A stretch of DNA of 64,000 nucleotides from Opitutia bacterium (lineage in GTDB: Bacteria > Verrucomicrobiota > Verrucomicrobiia > Opitutales > Opitutaceae), in the NCBI GenBank assembly GCA_947475065.1, contig CANJLB010000010.1:34081-98080 (forward strand), written 5' to 3'. The notes under the pieces are model-generated. The model saw nothing but the letters and a program-made list of their open reading frames with translations, was not told the origin of the DNA and searched no databases. The position numbers and the translations under genes were made by a program. Below are positions 56,618-64,000 of this stretch, piece after piece. Every line of letters starts with the position of its first letter. Position 1 is the first letter of the stretch.

Positions 56618-57238
56618 GATGAGCCCGTTGCTGTCAACGCGCTGCCGGCCTCGGCACGCGCAAAACGGCGGGCGTGATGCCCATGCCGTCAGAGTGCAGG
56701 CGAATACCCTGCAACCAATCCGAGCCGAATTTTATCCGCGTTACCGAGCGAAGCGACAGGTAATCAAAAAGCGAATGGTCGCAAATCACGGAATGCTACC
56801 AATGTCTGTTGAATTTTGGACTAAAGCCGTAGGCGCGTCCCAACCGTTTCGCAGATCAACCATGAAATAATTTATAACTTATGTATATATATTATAAATA
56901 ATGAGATATAACATTTTATAATCATGGTAATGCAGGGTGTGGCCATGTTTAACACGTTCCCACACAGACGATCAACCGGCCTTCGATGGCTCGGGATGGC
57001 AAAATCCAGCCGACCCGTAAGTTATAGCGTTTTCTATTGCGTTTCAGATGCCCGTTTTGCCTGCTTCGCGGCAGGTGACAGGAAAAATCTGGAAATCAAT
57101 CGACGTTTGGTATCACGGATAGAGAAGCGTTGAGACGGAGCGAAGCGCGAAAAGGGGCCGTCAGCCGTGAAAATTGGGTTTGCCCGCCGCCGGGCCGGGC
57201 CGCACGGTGGCGCGCTGCAACCCCAATCTCCTGCGCCC
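56618..57238. other. Long gap with a sharply AT-rich stretch
   Basis: The left part holds a fragment repeating the end of the DUF362-like gene (CGGCGGGCGTGATGCC, near 56,665, against GCGGGCGTGAAGCC at 55,807) and the repeat fragment CCGAGCGAAGCGACAG near 56,744. Bases 56,862-56,925 are almost all A or T. Short open frames here (for example 56924-57133) look unlike genes. The right end probably carries the promoter of the sugar locus. Confidence 0.5.
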
Positions 57239-58585
57239 ATGCCGAACTTCTCCTGGCCCGTCCCGAATTTTTCCTTCGCCCGCCTGCGCCTTGCTGCCGC
57301 GCTGGCCGTTTCTGTCATCGCCTTCGCCCCGGCTGGCCGCGCCGCCAGCACCTCGGCCCCGACTGCCGCCACACCGGCTCCTTCCGCCGCCGCCGCTGCG
57401 ACCAAATGGATTGATGCCTGGGGCACCAGCTTCCTGCCCACACTCCGCAATGGTACCCTCGATGCGGTGCCGACGTTCAGCAACCAGACCCTGCGGCTCA
57501 TCGTGTTCTCCAAGCTCGCCGGTACGCAGGCGCGGGTGCGTCTGACCAACAAATTTCAGACCACCCCGCTCAAAATCGGCGCGGCCCACATCGCGCTCCG
57601 CGATGGCACGCAGGGCGGCGCGATCACCCCTGACACGGATCGCGCGCTGACCTTCGGCGGCAAACCCGCCGTGACCCTTGCGCCCGGCGAGGAACTCTGG
57701 AGCGATCCCGTGACGCTCGCCGTGCCGCAGCACGCCGACGTGGCGATCAGCGTCTTCCTGCCCGACGAGGGCTACAAACCGGCCGCCACCCACGGCACCG
57801 GGCTGAAAACCAGCTTTCTCTCCGCGCCGGGCGACCACACCGGCGAGGCCACAATGCCGGCACCCGCCGCACCCGCCGGCGGCGCTGCGCGCGGGGGCGG
57901 TCGCGGCCGTGGTCCGGGCGGCGGCACGACCAACATGGTATTTTTCGTCAACGACCTCCAAGTCATGGCCCCGGCGAAAACCAAGGTCATCGTCGCGTTT
58001 GGCGACTCCATCACCGATGGCGCGGTCTCGCAAAACGACGGCAACGCGTCCTGGCCCGACGTGCTTTCGAAACGCCTGCCCAAGCTGCCCGATGGCACGC
58101 CCGTGAGCGTCATCAACATGGGCATCGGTTCCAACCGCATCGTCGCCTCCGATCAGGCCGGCCCGGCGGGCGTAAAACGTTTCGCCGACGACGTGCTCGC
58201 CCGCCCCAATGTCACTCACCTCATCGTGCTCGAAGGCGTCAACGACATCAGCTATGAGCATGTGAAGCCCGAGCAACTCATCGCGGCCTACCAGGACGTG
58301 ATTGCCCGCGCCCACGCCAAGGGCATCAAGGTCTTCGGCGCCACCATCCTGCCGATCCAAAATTCCACCAAGGACACGCCGGAGAACGAGGCCACGCGAC
58401 AGGCTGTGAATAAGTGGATTCGCGAGTCGAAGGCGTTCGACGCCGTGATTGAGTTTGAGAAAGTCGTGCAGGATCCCGCGAACCCGCTCCGCATCCGCGC
58501 CGACTTGACCGGTGACTATGTCCACCCCAACACGGCGGGCTACAAGCTGATGGCCGAGGCGATTGACCTGAAGCTGTTCGAGTGA
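57239..58585 (+). CDS. Secreted SGNH/GDSL-family esterase
   Basis: 448 residues from the ATG at 57239. It has a signal peptide (about 1-35, ending near AGRAAS), an N-terminal beta-rich domain (about 52-200), and an odd low-complexity Ala/Gly/Arg linker (about 207-232) with GGAARGGGRGRGPGGG. The SGNH hydrolase domain has S257 in FGDSITDG, the glycine of NMGIGSNRI, N335 in EGVNDIS, and D426/H429 in DYVHPN. Secreted enzymes of this build remove acetyl or other acyl groups from plant polysaccharides. Its place ahead of a GH43 xylosidase suggests xylan side-chain removal, but the substrate is inferred. Confidence 0.88.
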   Translation: MPNFSWPVPNFSFARLRLAAALAVSVIAFAPAGRAASTSAPTAATPAPSAAAAATKWIDAWGTSFLPTLRNGTLDAVPTFSNQTLRLIVFSKLAGTQARVRLTNKFQTTPLKIGAAHIALRDGTQGGAITPDTDRALTFGGKPAVTLAPGEELWSDPVTLAVPQHADVAISVFLPDEGYKPAATHGTGLKTSFLSAPGDHTGEATMPAPAAPAGGAARGGGRGRGPGGGTTNMVFFVNDLQVMAPAKTKVIVAFGDSITDGAVSQNDGNASWPDVLSKRLPKLPDGTPVSVINMGIGSNRIVASDQAGPAGVKRFADDVLARPNVTHLIVLEGVNDISYEHVKPEQLIAAYQDVIARAHAKGIKVFGATILPIQNSTKDTPENEATRQAVNKWIRESKAFDAVIEFEKVVQDPANPLRIRADLTGDYVHPNTAGYKLMAEAIDLKLFE

Positions 58586-58590
58586 GCCAG

Positions 58591-58809
58591 ATGAGCAACA
58601 GATCGCACAAGATCCACACACCGCTGTTCGCTGCTTTGGTGATGCTGCTCTATTTTTTGAGCCTTGGGCCAGCTCTCCGGTTAGTTGGGGCTAACCCTAA
58701 CGAGCCACAGTTTGACCTGCCTTTCGTAATGAGAATTGTCTATGCGCCGGTTTATTATTTCGATACCCCAGAATTTTACAGTCGCTACCTTAATTGGTGT
58801 ATGACGTAA
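58591..58809 (+). CDS. Small membrane protein between the esterase and the xylosidase
   Basis: 72 residues from the ATG at 58591, or three more from a GTG at 58582 that overlaps the esterase stop. One membrane helix (PLFAALVMLLYFLSLGPALR) is followed by an aromatic tail, RIVYAPVYYFDTPEFYSRYL. It is more AT-rich than both neighbours. I recognise no named family; a helix followed by an aromatic (Y/W)xPxxxF tail is seen in other small planctomycete and verrucomicrobial proteins as far as I recall. It ends 18 bases ahead of the GH43 gene. Confidence 0.55.
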   Translation: MSNRSHKIHTPLFAALVMLLYFLSLGPALRLVGANPNEPQFDLPFVMRIVYAPVYYFDTPEFYSRYLNWCMT

Positions 58810-58827
58810 GAAAATAAGCACTGCCCT

Positions 58828-60468
58828 ATGCCCACCATCCGCAACCCCATCCTCCCCGGCTTCAACCCCGACCCCTCCATCCTCCGCGTCGGCGACGACT
58901 ACTACATCGCCACCTCCACCTTCGAGTGGTATCCCGGCGTGCAGATTTTCCACTCGCGCGACCTCGTCAACTGGCGGCTGCTGACGCGCCCGCTCACCCG
59001 CGCCAGCCAGCTCAACATGCTGGGCGACCCCGACTCCTGCGGCATCTGGGCGCCGTGCCTCACGCACGCGGACGGCAAGTTCTGGCTCATCTACACGGAC
59101 GTGAAACGTTACGGCCGCACCAGCGGCGGCGGTGCGCCGGGCGTGTCGCTGCGCGATTTTCACAACTATCTCGTCACCGCCGACCGCATTGACGGCGAGT
59201 GGAGCGACCCCGTGTATATCAACAGCAGCGGCTTTGACCCCTCGCTGTTCCACGACGACGACGGCCGGAAATGGTACGTCAACCAGCTCTGGGACCACCG
59301 CCCCGGCAGCAACCGCTTCGCCGGCATCGTGCTCCAGGAATATTCCGTGAAGGAACGGAAGCTCATCGGCGAACGCGTGAATATTTTCAAGGGCACGGCC
59401 ATCGGCTTCACGGAGGCCCCGCACCTCTACAAGCGCAACGGCTGGTATTATCTCATCACCGCCGAGGGTGGCACGATGTGGGGCCACGCCGTCACGCTGT
59501 GCCGTTCGCGCTCGCTCGCCGGTCCTTACGAGCTGCACCCCGACACCTACGTCCTCACCTCGCGCCACCGGCCCGACATGGAGCTGCAACGCGCCGGCCA
59601 CGCCGACTTCGTGGAGACGCAGTCGGGCGAGACCTACATGGTGTTTCTCTGCGGCCGCCCGCTCCGCAACCGCGGCGCCTGCACGCTCGGCCGCGAGACC
59701 GCCATCCAGAAGATGCGCTGGGATGCCGACGGCTGGCTCCGCACCGCCGACGGACAGGGCCTCGCCTCGGTTGAGGTCGCCGCACCCGCGCTGCCGCCGC
59801 ATCCGTTTCCGGCCGCGCCCGTGCGCGAACATTTCGACGCGGCCAAACTGCCCATTGATTTCCAATGGCTGCGTTCACCGTGGCCGGAGGAGCTTTTCTC
59901 GCTCACCGCCCGCCCCGGCCACCTCCGGCTTTACGGACGGGAGACCCCGGGCAGCTTTTTCCGGCAGGCGCTCGTCGCACGCCGGCAGCAGGCGCACCAT
60001 TGCAGCATCTCGACGCTGATGGATTTCGAGCCGCGGCATTTCCAGCAGCTCGCCGGGCTGATGTGCTATTACAACAGCTCGAAATACCACTACCTTTACG
60101 TCAGCCACGACGAGACGCTCGGCCGCCACCTGCGGGTGCTGTCGAGCCTGCCCAACCATGTGCTCGGCGATTTTTCCACCGCGCCAATCGCCATCCCCTC
60201 CGGGCCGGTCGAGCTGCGCGCCGAGATTGACGAAGAGCGCCTGCTCTTTGCCTGGCGCCTTGCGGGCACCCAGGACTGGAACTGGCTGCCGATGCAATTC
60301 GATGCGAGCAACCTCTCCGACGAAGTCAGCCAGCCCGGGCTGCCAAATTTCACCGGCGCGTTTGTCGGCGTGGCCTGCTCGGACCTGGCCGGCACGAATT
60401 TTCCGGCGGACTTCGACTGGTTTGAGTATCGCGAACGCGCCTTTTGCGCCGACCCGCGCAAGGCGTGA
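58828..60468 (+). CDS. xynB: GH43 beta-xylosidase (GH43_11-type, with C-terminal beta-sandwich)
   Basis: Inverting glycosidase releasing xylose (possibly also arabinose) from xylo-oligosaccharides. It has 546 residues and no signal peptide, so it acts in the cytoplasm on imported oligosaccharides. The five-bladed propeller carries the catalytic trio: base D15 in FNPDPS, pKa-tuning D137 in GFDPSLF, and acid E196 in GFTEAPHL. The C-terminal half (about 330-546) is the beta-sandwich that completes the active site in this subgroup. The length matches known enzymes. It is followed by a hairpin and then two transporters. Confidence 0.93.
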   Translation: MPTIRNPILPGFNPDPSILRVGDDYYIATSTFEWYPGVQIFHSRDLVNWRLLTRPLTRASQLNMLGDPDSCGIWAPCLTHADGKFWLIYTDVKRYGRTSGGGAPGVSLRDFHNYLVTADRIDGEWSDPVYINSSGFDPSLFHDDDGRKWYVNQLWDHRPGSNRFAGIVLQEYSVKERKLIGERVNIFKGTAIGFTEAPHLYKRNGWYYLITAEGGTMWGHAVTLCRSRSLAGPYELHPDTYVLTSRHRPDMELQRAGHADFVETQSGETYMVFLCGRPLRNRGACTLGRETAIQKMRWDADGWLRTADGQGLASVEVAAPALPPHPFPAAPVREHFDAAKLPIDFQWLRSPWPEELFSLTARPGHLRLYGRETPGSFFRQALVARRQQAHHCSISTLMDFEPRHFQQLAGLMCYYNSSKYHYLYVSHDETLGRHLRVLSSLPNHVLGDFSTAPIAIPSGPVELRAEIDEERLLFAWRLAGTQDWNWLPMQFDASNLSDEVSQPGLPNFTGAFVGVACSDLAGTNFPADFDWFEYRERAFCADPRKA

Positions 60469-60474
60469 GGAGCA

Positions 60475-60499
60475 CAGGGCGTCCTTGGTGGACGCCCTG
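60475..60499. terminator. Strong hairpin after the GH43 gene (no U tract)
   Basis: A perfect 10-bp stem, CAGGGCGTCC (60475-60484) with GGACGCCCTG (60490-60499), with a five-base loop, six bases after the stop. With no T run it is more likely an RNA-stabilising or partial terminator structure than a full stop. Confidence 0.55.
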
Positions 60500-60591
60500 C
60501 CTCCGGCGGAAGCAGCAACGGACCGGCCGTTCATACGCTCATGTAAATTGCGCTTGTCGCGCGCGATTCCACGGCGCAGCTTCGGCGGCTT

Positions 60592-62028
60592 ATGCAGCAA
60601 AAAACTACCCCGGAAGAGCGTCTCCCCACGAGCGAATACGTCGGCTATGCCCTCGGCGACACCGCCTCGAACCTCTTCTTCCAGACCTTCGGCATTTTCC
60701 TGACATATTTTTATACCGACGTGTGGGGTCTGGCTCCGGCCGTAATCAGCACGATGTTTCTGACGATCCGGCTGCTCGACGCGGCGGCCGACCCGCTCAT
60801 TGGCATGATGGCCGACCGCACGCAAACGCGTTGGGGCAAGTTCCGTCCCTACCTGCTCTGGTTCGCGCTGCCATATGGCATCGGCGGCTATCTCCTCTTT
60901 GCCAGCCCCGACCTGAGCCAGGGAGGCAAGCTGACGTATGCCTACATCACCTACGGCTTTATGATGCTGGCCTATTCGTTTATCAACGTCCCCTATTCGT
61001 CCATGCTCGGGGTGATCAGCCCCTCACCGCGCACACGCGCGGTGGCATCGAGCTTCCGGTTTGTCGGCGCATTTGGCGGCGGGCTGCTGGTTTCGCTGTT
61101 CGTTAGGCCGCTGGTGCAGGAACTCGGCGGTGGCCTCAACGCCGCCGGCAAGGTCACCAACGAGCTAAAAGGCTTCCAGACCACGATGGCCATCTTCGCG
61201 GTCACTTCCGTGGCGCTGTTCCTCATTTCCTTTGCCACGACCAAGGAGCGCGTCACGCCCCCGCCGGGACAGAAGGCCGACGCCGCCAGCGAAGTGAAGG
61301 AGCTGCTGGCCAATTTTCCGTGGCTGATGCTGCTCGTCGCCGCCATTTTCTCGCTCACGTTCATCGGCCTCCGCAACGGCACCGCCATCTACTATTTCAA
61401 ATATGTCGCTGGTTACGACAACCAGCCGTGGCTCACGCTCGGTTCGCTCAAGCTCGACCGCGTGACCGTTTTTCTCTCCACCGGCATGCTCTGCCAGATG
61501 CTCGGCTCGCTCTGCCTGAGCTTCTTCGCCCGCATTGCCGACAAGCGCATCGTCTCGGTGTTTCTAACCTTCGGCACGGCGGCCTGCTATGGCACGTTTT
61601 ACTTCATCCCCAAGGACAGCTTTGGCCTCCAACTCGCATTAAATGCCCTGGCCGCCTTCTGCCTCGGTCCCACCTCCGCACTCGTCTGGGCGATGTATGC
61701 CGACGTGGCCGATTACGGCGAGTGGAAGTTTGGCCGCCGTTCGACCGGCCTCGTCTATGCCGCCTCGCTCTTCGCACTCAAGACCGGCACCGCCATCGCC
61801 GGCCTGATGCTCCCGCTCCTGCTGGCCGGCTACGGCTACAAGGCGAACGTGGACCAGACCGAAAGCTCCCTGCTGGGCATCGCGTTGACGTTCTCCATCT
61901 TTCCCGCCGGCTTCGCCGCACTGAAGGGCGTGATGCTCTGGCTCTATCCGTTGAGCAAGGCCAAGGTCGAGCAGATCGAGGTTGATCTCAAGGCCCGCCG
62001 TGACGCCGCCACGCCGGCCACCGCCTGA
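60592..62028 (+). CDS. GPH-family sugar:cation symporter (xyloside/oligosaccharide transporter)
   Basis: 478 residues with about twelve membrane helices. The N-terminus has the family opening LPTSEYVGYALGDTASNLFF and TDVWGLAPAVISTMF, then DAAADPLIGMMADRTQTRWG and KFRPYLLW, the classical glycoside-pentoside-hexuronide signature. The central loop and C-terminal half follow, with DVADYGEWKFGRRSTGL typical of the family. Family members import xylosides, melibiose or glucuronides with Na or H. Next to a cytoplasmic beta-xylosidase, xylo-oligosaccharide import is the natural inference. Confidence 0.9.
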   Translation: MQQKTTPEERLPTSEYVGYALGDTASNLFFQTFGIFLTYFYTDVWGLAPAVISTMFLTIRLLDAAADPLIGMMADRTQTRWGKFRPYLLWFALPYGIGGYLLFASPDLSQGGKLTYAYITYGFMMLAYSFINVPYSSMLGVISPSPRTRAVASSFRFVGAFGGGLLVSLFVRPLVQELGGGLNAAGKVTNELKGFQTTMAIFAVTSVALFLISFATTKERVTPPPGQKADAASEVKELLANFPWLMLLVAAIFSLTFIGLRNGTAIYYFKYVAGYDNQPWLTLGSLKLDRVTVFLSTGMLCQMLGSLCLSFFARIADKRIVSVFLTFGTAACYGTFYFIPKDSFGLQLALNALAAFCLGPTSALVWAMYADVADYGEWKFGRRSTGLVYAASLFALKTGTAIAGLMLPLLLAGYGYKANVDQTESSLLGIALTFSIFPAGFAALKGVMLWLYPLSKAKVEQIEVDLKARRDAATPATA

Positions 62029-62074
62029 ACCACACGTTACCAGACAAAATACCTCCCCAAATCTGTCCCGCCCC

Positions 62075-63505
62075 ATGTCTTCCCCAACCTCCGCCCCCCC
62101 TGCCACCGCGACTGCCGGCCAGCAGCCCACACGCACCCGCAATTGGGTCATCGTTCTCGCCATCACGTTGGCGGTCGTGCAATACATTGACCGCACCGCG
62201 ATCTCGCAGGCGAAGGGCGACATCGCCAAGGACCTGCAGTTTAATGACGCACAGATGGGTGCAATTTTCGGTGCCTTCGGGCTGGCCTATGCGCTGTTTG
62301 AAATCCCCACCGGGTGGCTGGGCGACAAGATCGGCGCGCGCAAGGTGCTCGTACGCGTGGTGCTCTGGTGGTCGTTTTTCACGGCCGCAACCGGCTGGGC
62401 GTGGAGCTATGGGTCCATGTTGGTGACCCGCTTCCTGTTCGGCGCGGGCGAGGCCGGCTGTTTTCCCAATCTCACCCGGGCATTCAGCACCTGGCTGCCA
62501 AAAACAGAACGCACCCGCGCGCAGGCGCTGATGTGGATGGGCGCGCGCTGGGGCGGCGCGTTCACCCCGCTGCTCGTCGTGCTCGTCATGTATTTCGTGA
62601 ACTGGAAGATCGCGTTCCAGCTTTTCGCGCTGCTGGGCGTGGTTTGGGCGGTCATCTTCTGGCTCTGGTTCCGGGACAACCCGCGCGATCACAAGGGGGT
62701 CAACGCCGCCGAGCTTGCCCTGCTCAAGGAAAACGAAAAAATCGCCGAGAGCCATGGTGGGATGCCGTGGGGCAAGCTCGTCACGAGCCCGACCATGTGG
62801 TTCCTGTGGGCGCAGTATTTTTGTCTGAGCTACAGCTGGTATTTCTTCGTCACCTGGCTGCCCGACTATCTCAACACCAATGGACGACCGCTCCTTTCCA
62901 ACAGTTTTCTGCGCTGGCTCGCCGCCAGCATGGAAGGAACGGTTCCGTCGGTTTTGATTCCAAAAATCCTGAATTCCGTGCTCGCCGGCGTGCCGCTCTT
63001 CTTCGGCGGCTTCGGCTCGATCATCGCCGGATTGATTGCCAGCCGGCTCATCAAGGGCGGGTCCAGCGTCGTGATCGTGCGCCGCTCCTTTGGTTTCATC
63101 GGCCTCGCGGGCGCGGCCTCGCTGCTGATGACCTCATTCTATATCAAGGATCCGTTGCTGGCGATGCTGGCGATGGGCATGGCGAGCTTCTGCAACGACC
63201 TGACCATGCCCGGCAGCTGGGCAAGCTGCATGGATATCGGCGGAAAATACGCGGGTACCGTCTCCGGCAGCATGAACATGATGGGCAATTTCGGCGGCTT
63301 GGTCGGCCCGACGGTCGTGGGCTATCTCCTGTCGGTCACCGCCACCACCAATGCGGCCGGGACCGTTGTCAAAAATTGGTTGCCGGTGTTCGCCATCGCC
63401 TCGGCGGTATATTTCCTCGGTGCGCTTTTCTGGCTCTTCATTGACCCGGTCACGCCGCTGGAAGAGCGGGCGAAGGACAACTCGGCGTACCCGACAGCAG
63501 CCTGA
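62075..63505 (+). CDS. MFS transporter, anion:cation symporter (ACS) type
   Basis: 476 residues from the ATG at 62075, with about twelve membrane helices. It has YIDRTAISQAKGDIAKDLQF in helix 1, GWLGDKIGARKVL (the loop 2-3 MFS motif), RFLFGAGEAGCFPNLTRAFS, and WFRDNPRDHKGVNAAEL before the central loop, as in ACS transporters for hexuronates, galactonate or glucarate. A role in uptake of glucuronate or related acids from glucuronoxylan is possible. The N-terminal Pro/Ala-rich stretch ending GQQPTRTRN is repeated in the truncated gene that follows. Confidence 0.88.
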   Translation: MSSPTSAPPATATAGQQPTRTRNWVIVLAITLAVVQYIDRTAISQAKGDIAKDLQFNDAQMGAIFGAFGLAYALFEIPTGWLGDKIGARKVLVRVVLWWSFFTAATGWAWSYGSMLVTRFLFGAGEAGCFPNLTRAFSTWLPKTERTRAQALMWMGARWGGAFTPLLVVLVMYFVNWKIAFQLFALLGVVWAVIFWLWFRDNPRDHKGVNAAELALLKENEKIAESHGGMPWGKLVTSPTMWFLWAQYFCLSYSWYFFVTWLPDYLNTNGRPLLSNSFLRWLAASMEGTVPSVLIPKILNSVLAGVPLFFGGFGSIIAGLIASRLIKGGSSVVIVRRSFGFIGLAGAASLLMTSFYIKDPLLAMLAMGMASFCNDLTMPGSWASCMDIGGKYAGTVSGSMNMMGNFGGLVGPTVVGYLLSVTATTNAAGTVVKNWLPVFAIASAVYFLGALFWLFIDPVTPLEERAKDNSAYPTAA

Positions 63506-63571
63506 CACCGCCAAAACCCGGCTGATGGCAGTTGCAGGATGGGGCCGTGCTCCGCTTGCTCAGCCCGCCCC

Positions 63572-63664
63572 ATGGCTGCCACCCCATCCGCCCCACCCTC
63601 AGCCCTGCCCGGCCAGCAGCCCACGCGCGCCCGCCACTTCGTGCTCGGTAGTGTCCTAATTTGA
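63572..63664 (+). pseudogene. Truncated second ACS-type MFS gene
   Basis: A 30-residue frame, MAATPSAPPSALPGQQPTRA then RHFVLGSVLI, ends in TGA. Its start matches the N-terminus of the preceding transporter (SSPTSAPPATATAGQQPTRT), but similarity stops at about 63,650 just as the first membrane helix should begin. The rest of the gene is absent. It looks like a tandem paralogue cut off by an insertion or deletion. Confidence 0.72.
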
Positions 63665-63867
63665 AATTTCAGGCTGGCTTGGTGGCAGGCGGAAGGGGCA
63701 GCTCCCCTTGGGGGATGAATGGGTATCTGCTAATCAGTAGCAGGATGCGATCGGATCATTTTACGGTTTCTTGGCTTCTGAATTTTTAACCACGGATCTC
63801 ACGGATGGGCACGGATTGTCGAACCAAGTCACAGAGGACCCCGATCGAAGCCCACAGAGCAGCGGTG
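63665..63867. other. Non-coding stretch between the truncated gene and the IS110 transposase
   Basis: It has a small hairpin (AGGGGCAGCTCCCCT near 63,696), an end of the dispersed repeat, and ACGGATGGGCACGGATTGTC (63,802-63,821), which shares ACGGATTGTC with the reverse complement of the 44-bp repeats. I see no gene. Confidence 0.5.
63765..63784. repeat. Half copy of the dispersed intergenic repeat
   Basis: GGTTTCTTGGCTTCTGAATT matches the right-hand end of the repeats at 47,901-48,194 and 50,023-50,116. No partner end is seen to the left. Confidence 0.65.

Positions 63868-64000
<133 letters not shown>

Noticed and set aside
56924..57133. 69-codon frame after the AT-rich stretch
   Set aside because: No family, unremarkable composition and no operon fit; it is probably chance in a low-GC gap.

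Overview
The window looks like a chromosomal segment of a high-GC, Gram-negative member of the Verrucomicrobiota, probably Opitutaceae-like. The evidence is a full division and cell-wall cluster, an LpxK lipid A kinase, a short lysine-rich protein of the kind seen in the PVC superphylum, a PEP-CTERM protein built from autotransporter-associated beta-strand repeats, and a xylan-type sugar locus. Almost no start codon is preceded by a Shine-Dalgarno sequence; murG and vapC are the clear exceptions. The lineage call is inference from gene content; there is no rRNA gene in the window.

Region 1 (1-15,057, minus strand) is a tightly packed dcw operon read from right to left: mraZ, a possible small gene, rsmH, an FtsL-like gene, ftsI, murE, murF, mraY, murD, a LysM envelope protein, ftsW, murG, and a murC-murB gene fusion that runs off the left edge. 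It makes the cytoplasmic and lipid-linked peptidoglycan precursors and the septal synthase. TGGG-type MraZ boxes lie upstream of mraZ.

Region 2 (15,380-18,330, plus strand) holds a DUF971 protein, an Rsm22-like methyltransferase, a 34-residue basic protein and rimO, all linked to translation or of unknown role. A strong two-way terminator (18,350-18,385) separates rimO from the next gene.

Region 3 (18,419-44,557, minus strand) is a single 26-kb open frame encoding about 8,712 residues: a secretion signal, about forty autotransporter-associated beta-strand repeats, and a C-terminal PEP-CTERM anchor. It reads as three complete family members joined end to end, with large internal duplications. 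This is the most unusual object in the window.

Region 4 (44,850-54,555, minus strand) is housekeeping: an M29 aminopeptidase, a membrane protein of unknown function, lpxK, tatA, a lipoprotein, rpoD and dnaG. Its intergenic gaps are filled by a dispersed repeat bounded by imperfect inverted repeats.

Region 5 (54,812-64,000, mostly plus strand) is accessory: a secreted DUF362-like protein, a Phd/VapC-type toxin-antitoxin pair, an AT-rich gap, and then a sugar locus (secreted SGNH esterase, small membrane protein, GH43 beta-xylosidase, GPH-family symporter, ACS-type MFS transporter). It ends in a truncated second MFS gene and the C-terminus of an IS110-family transposase on the minus strand, cut by the window edge.
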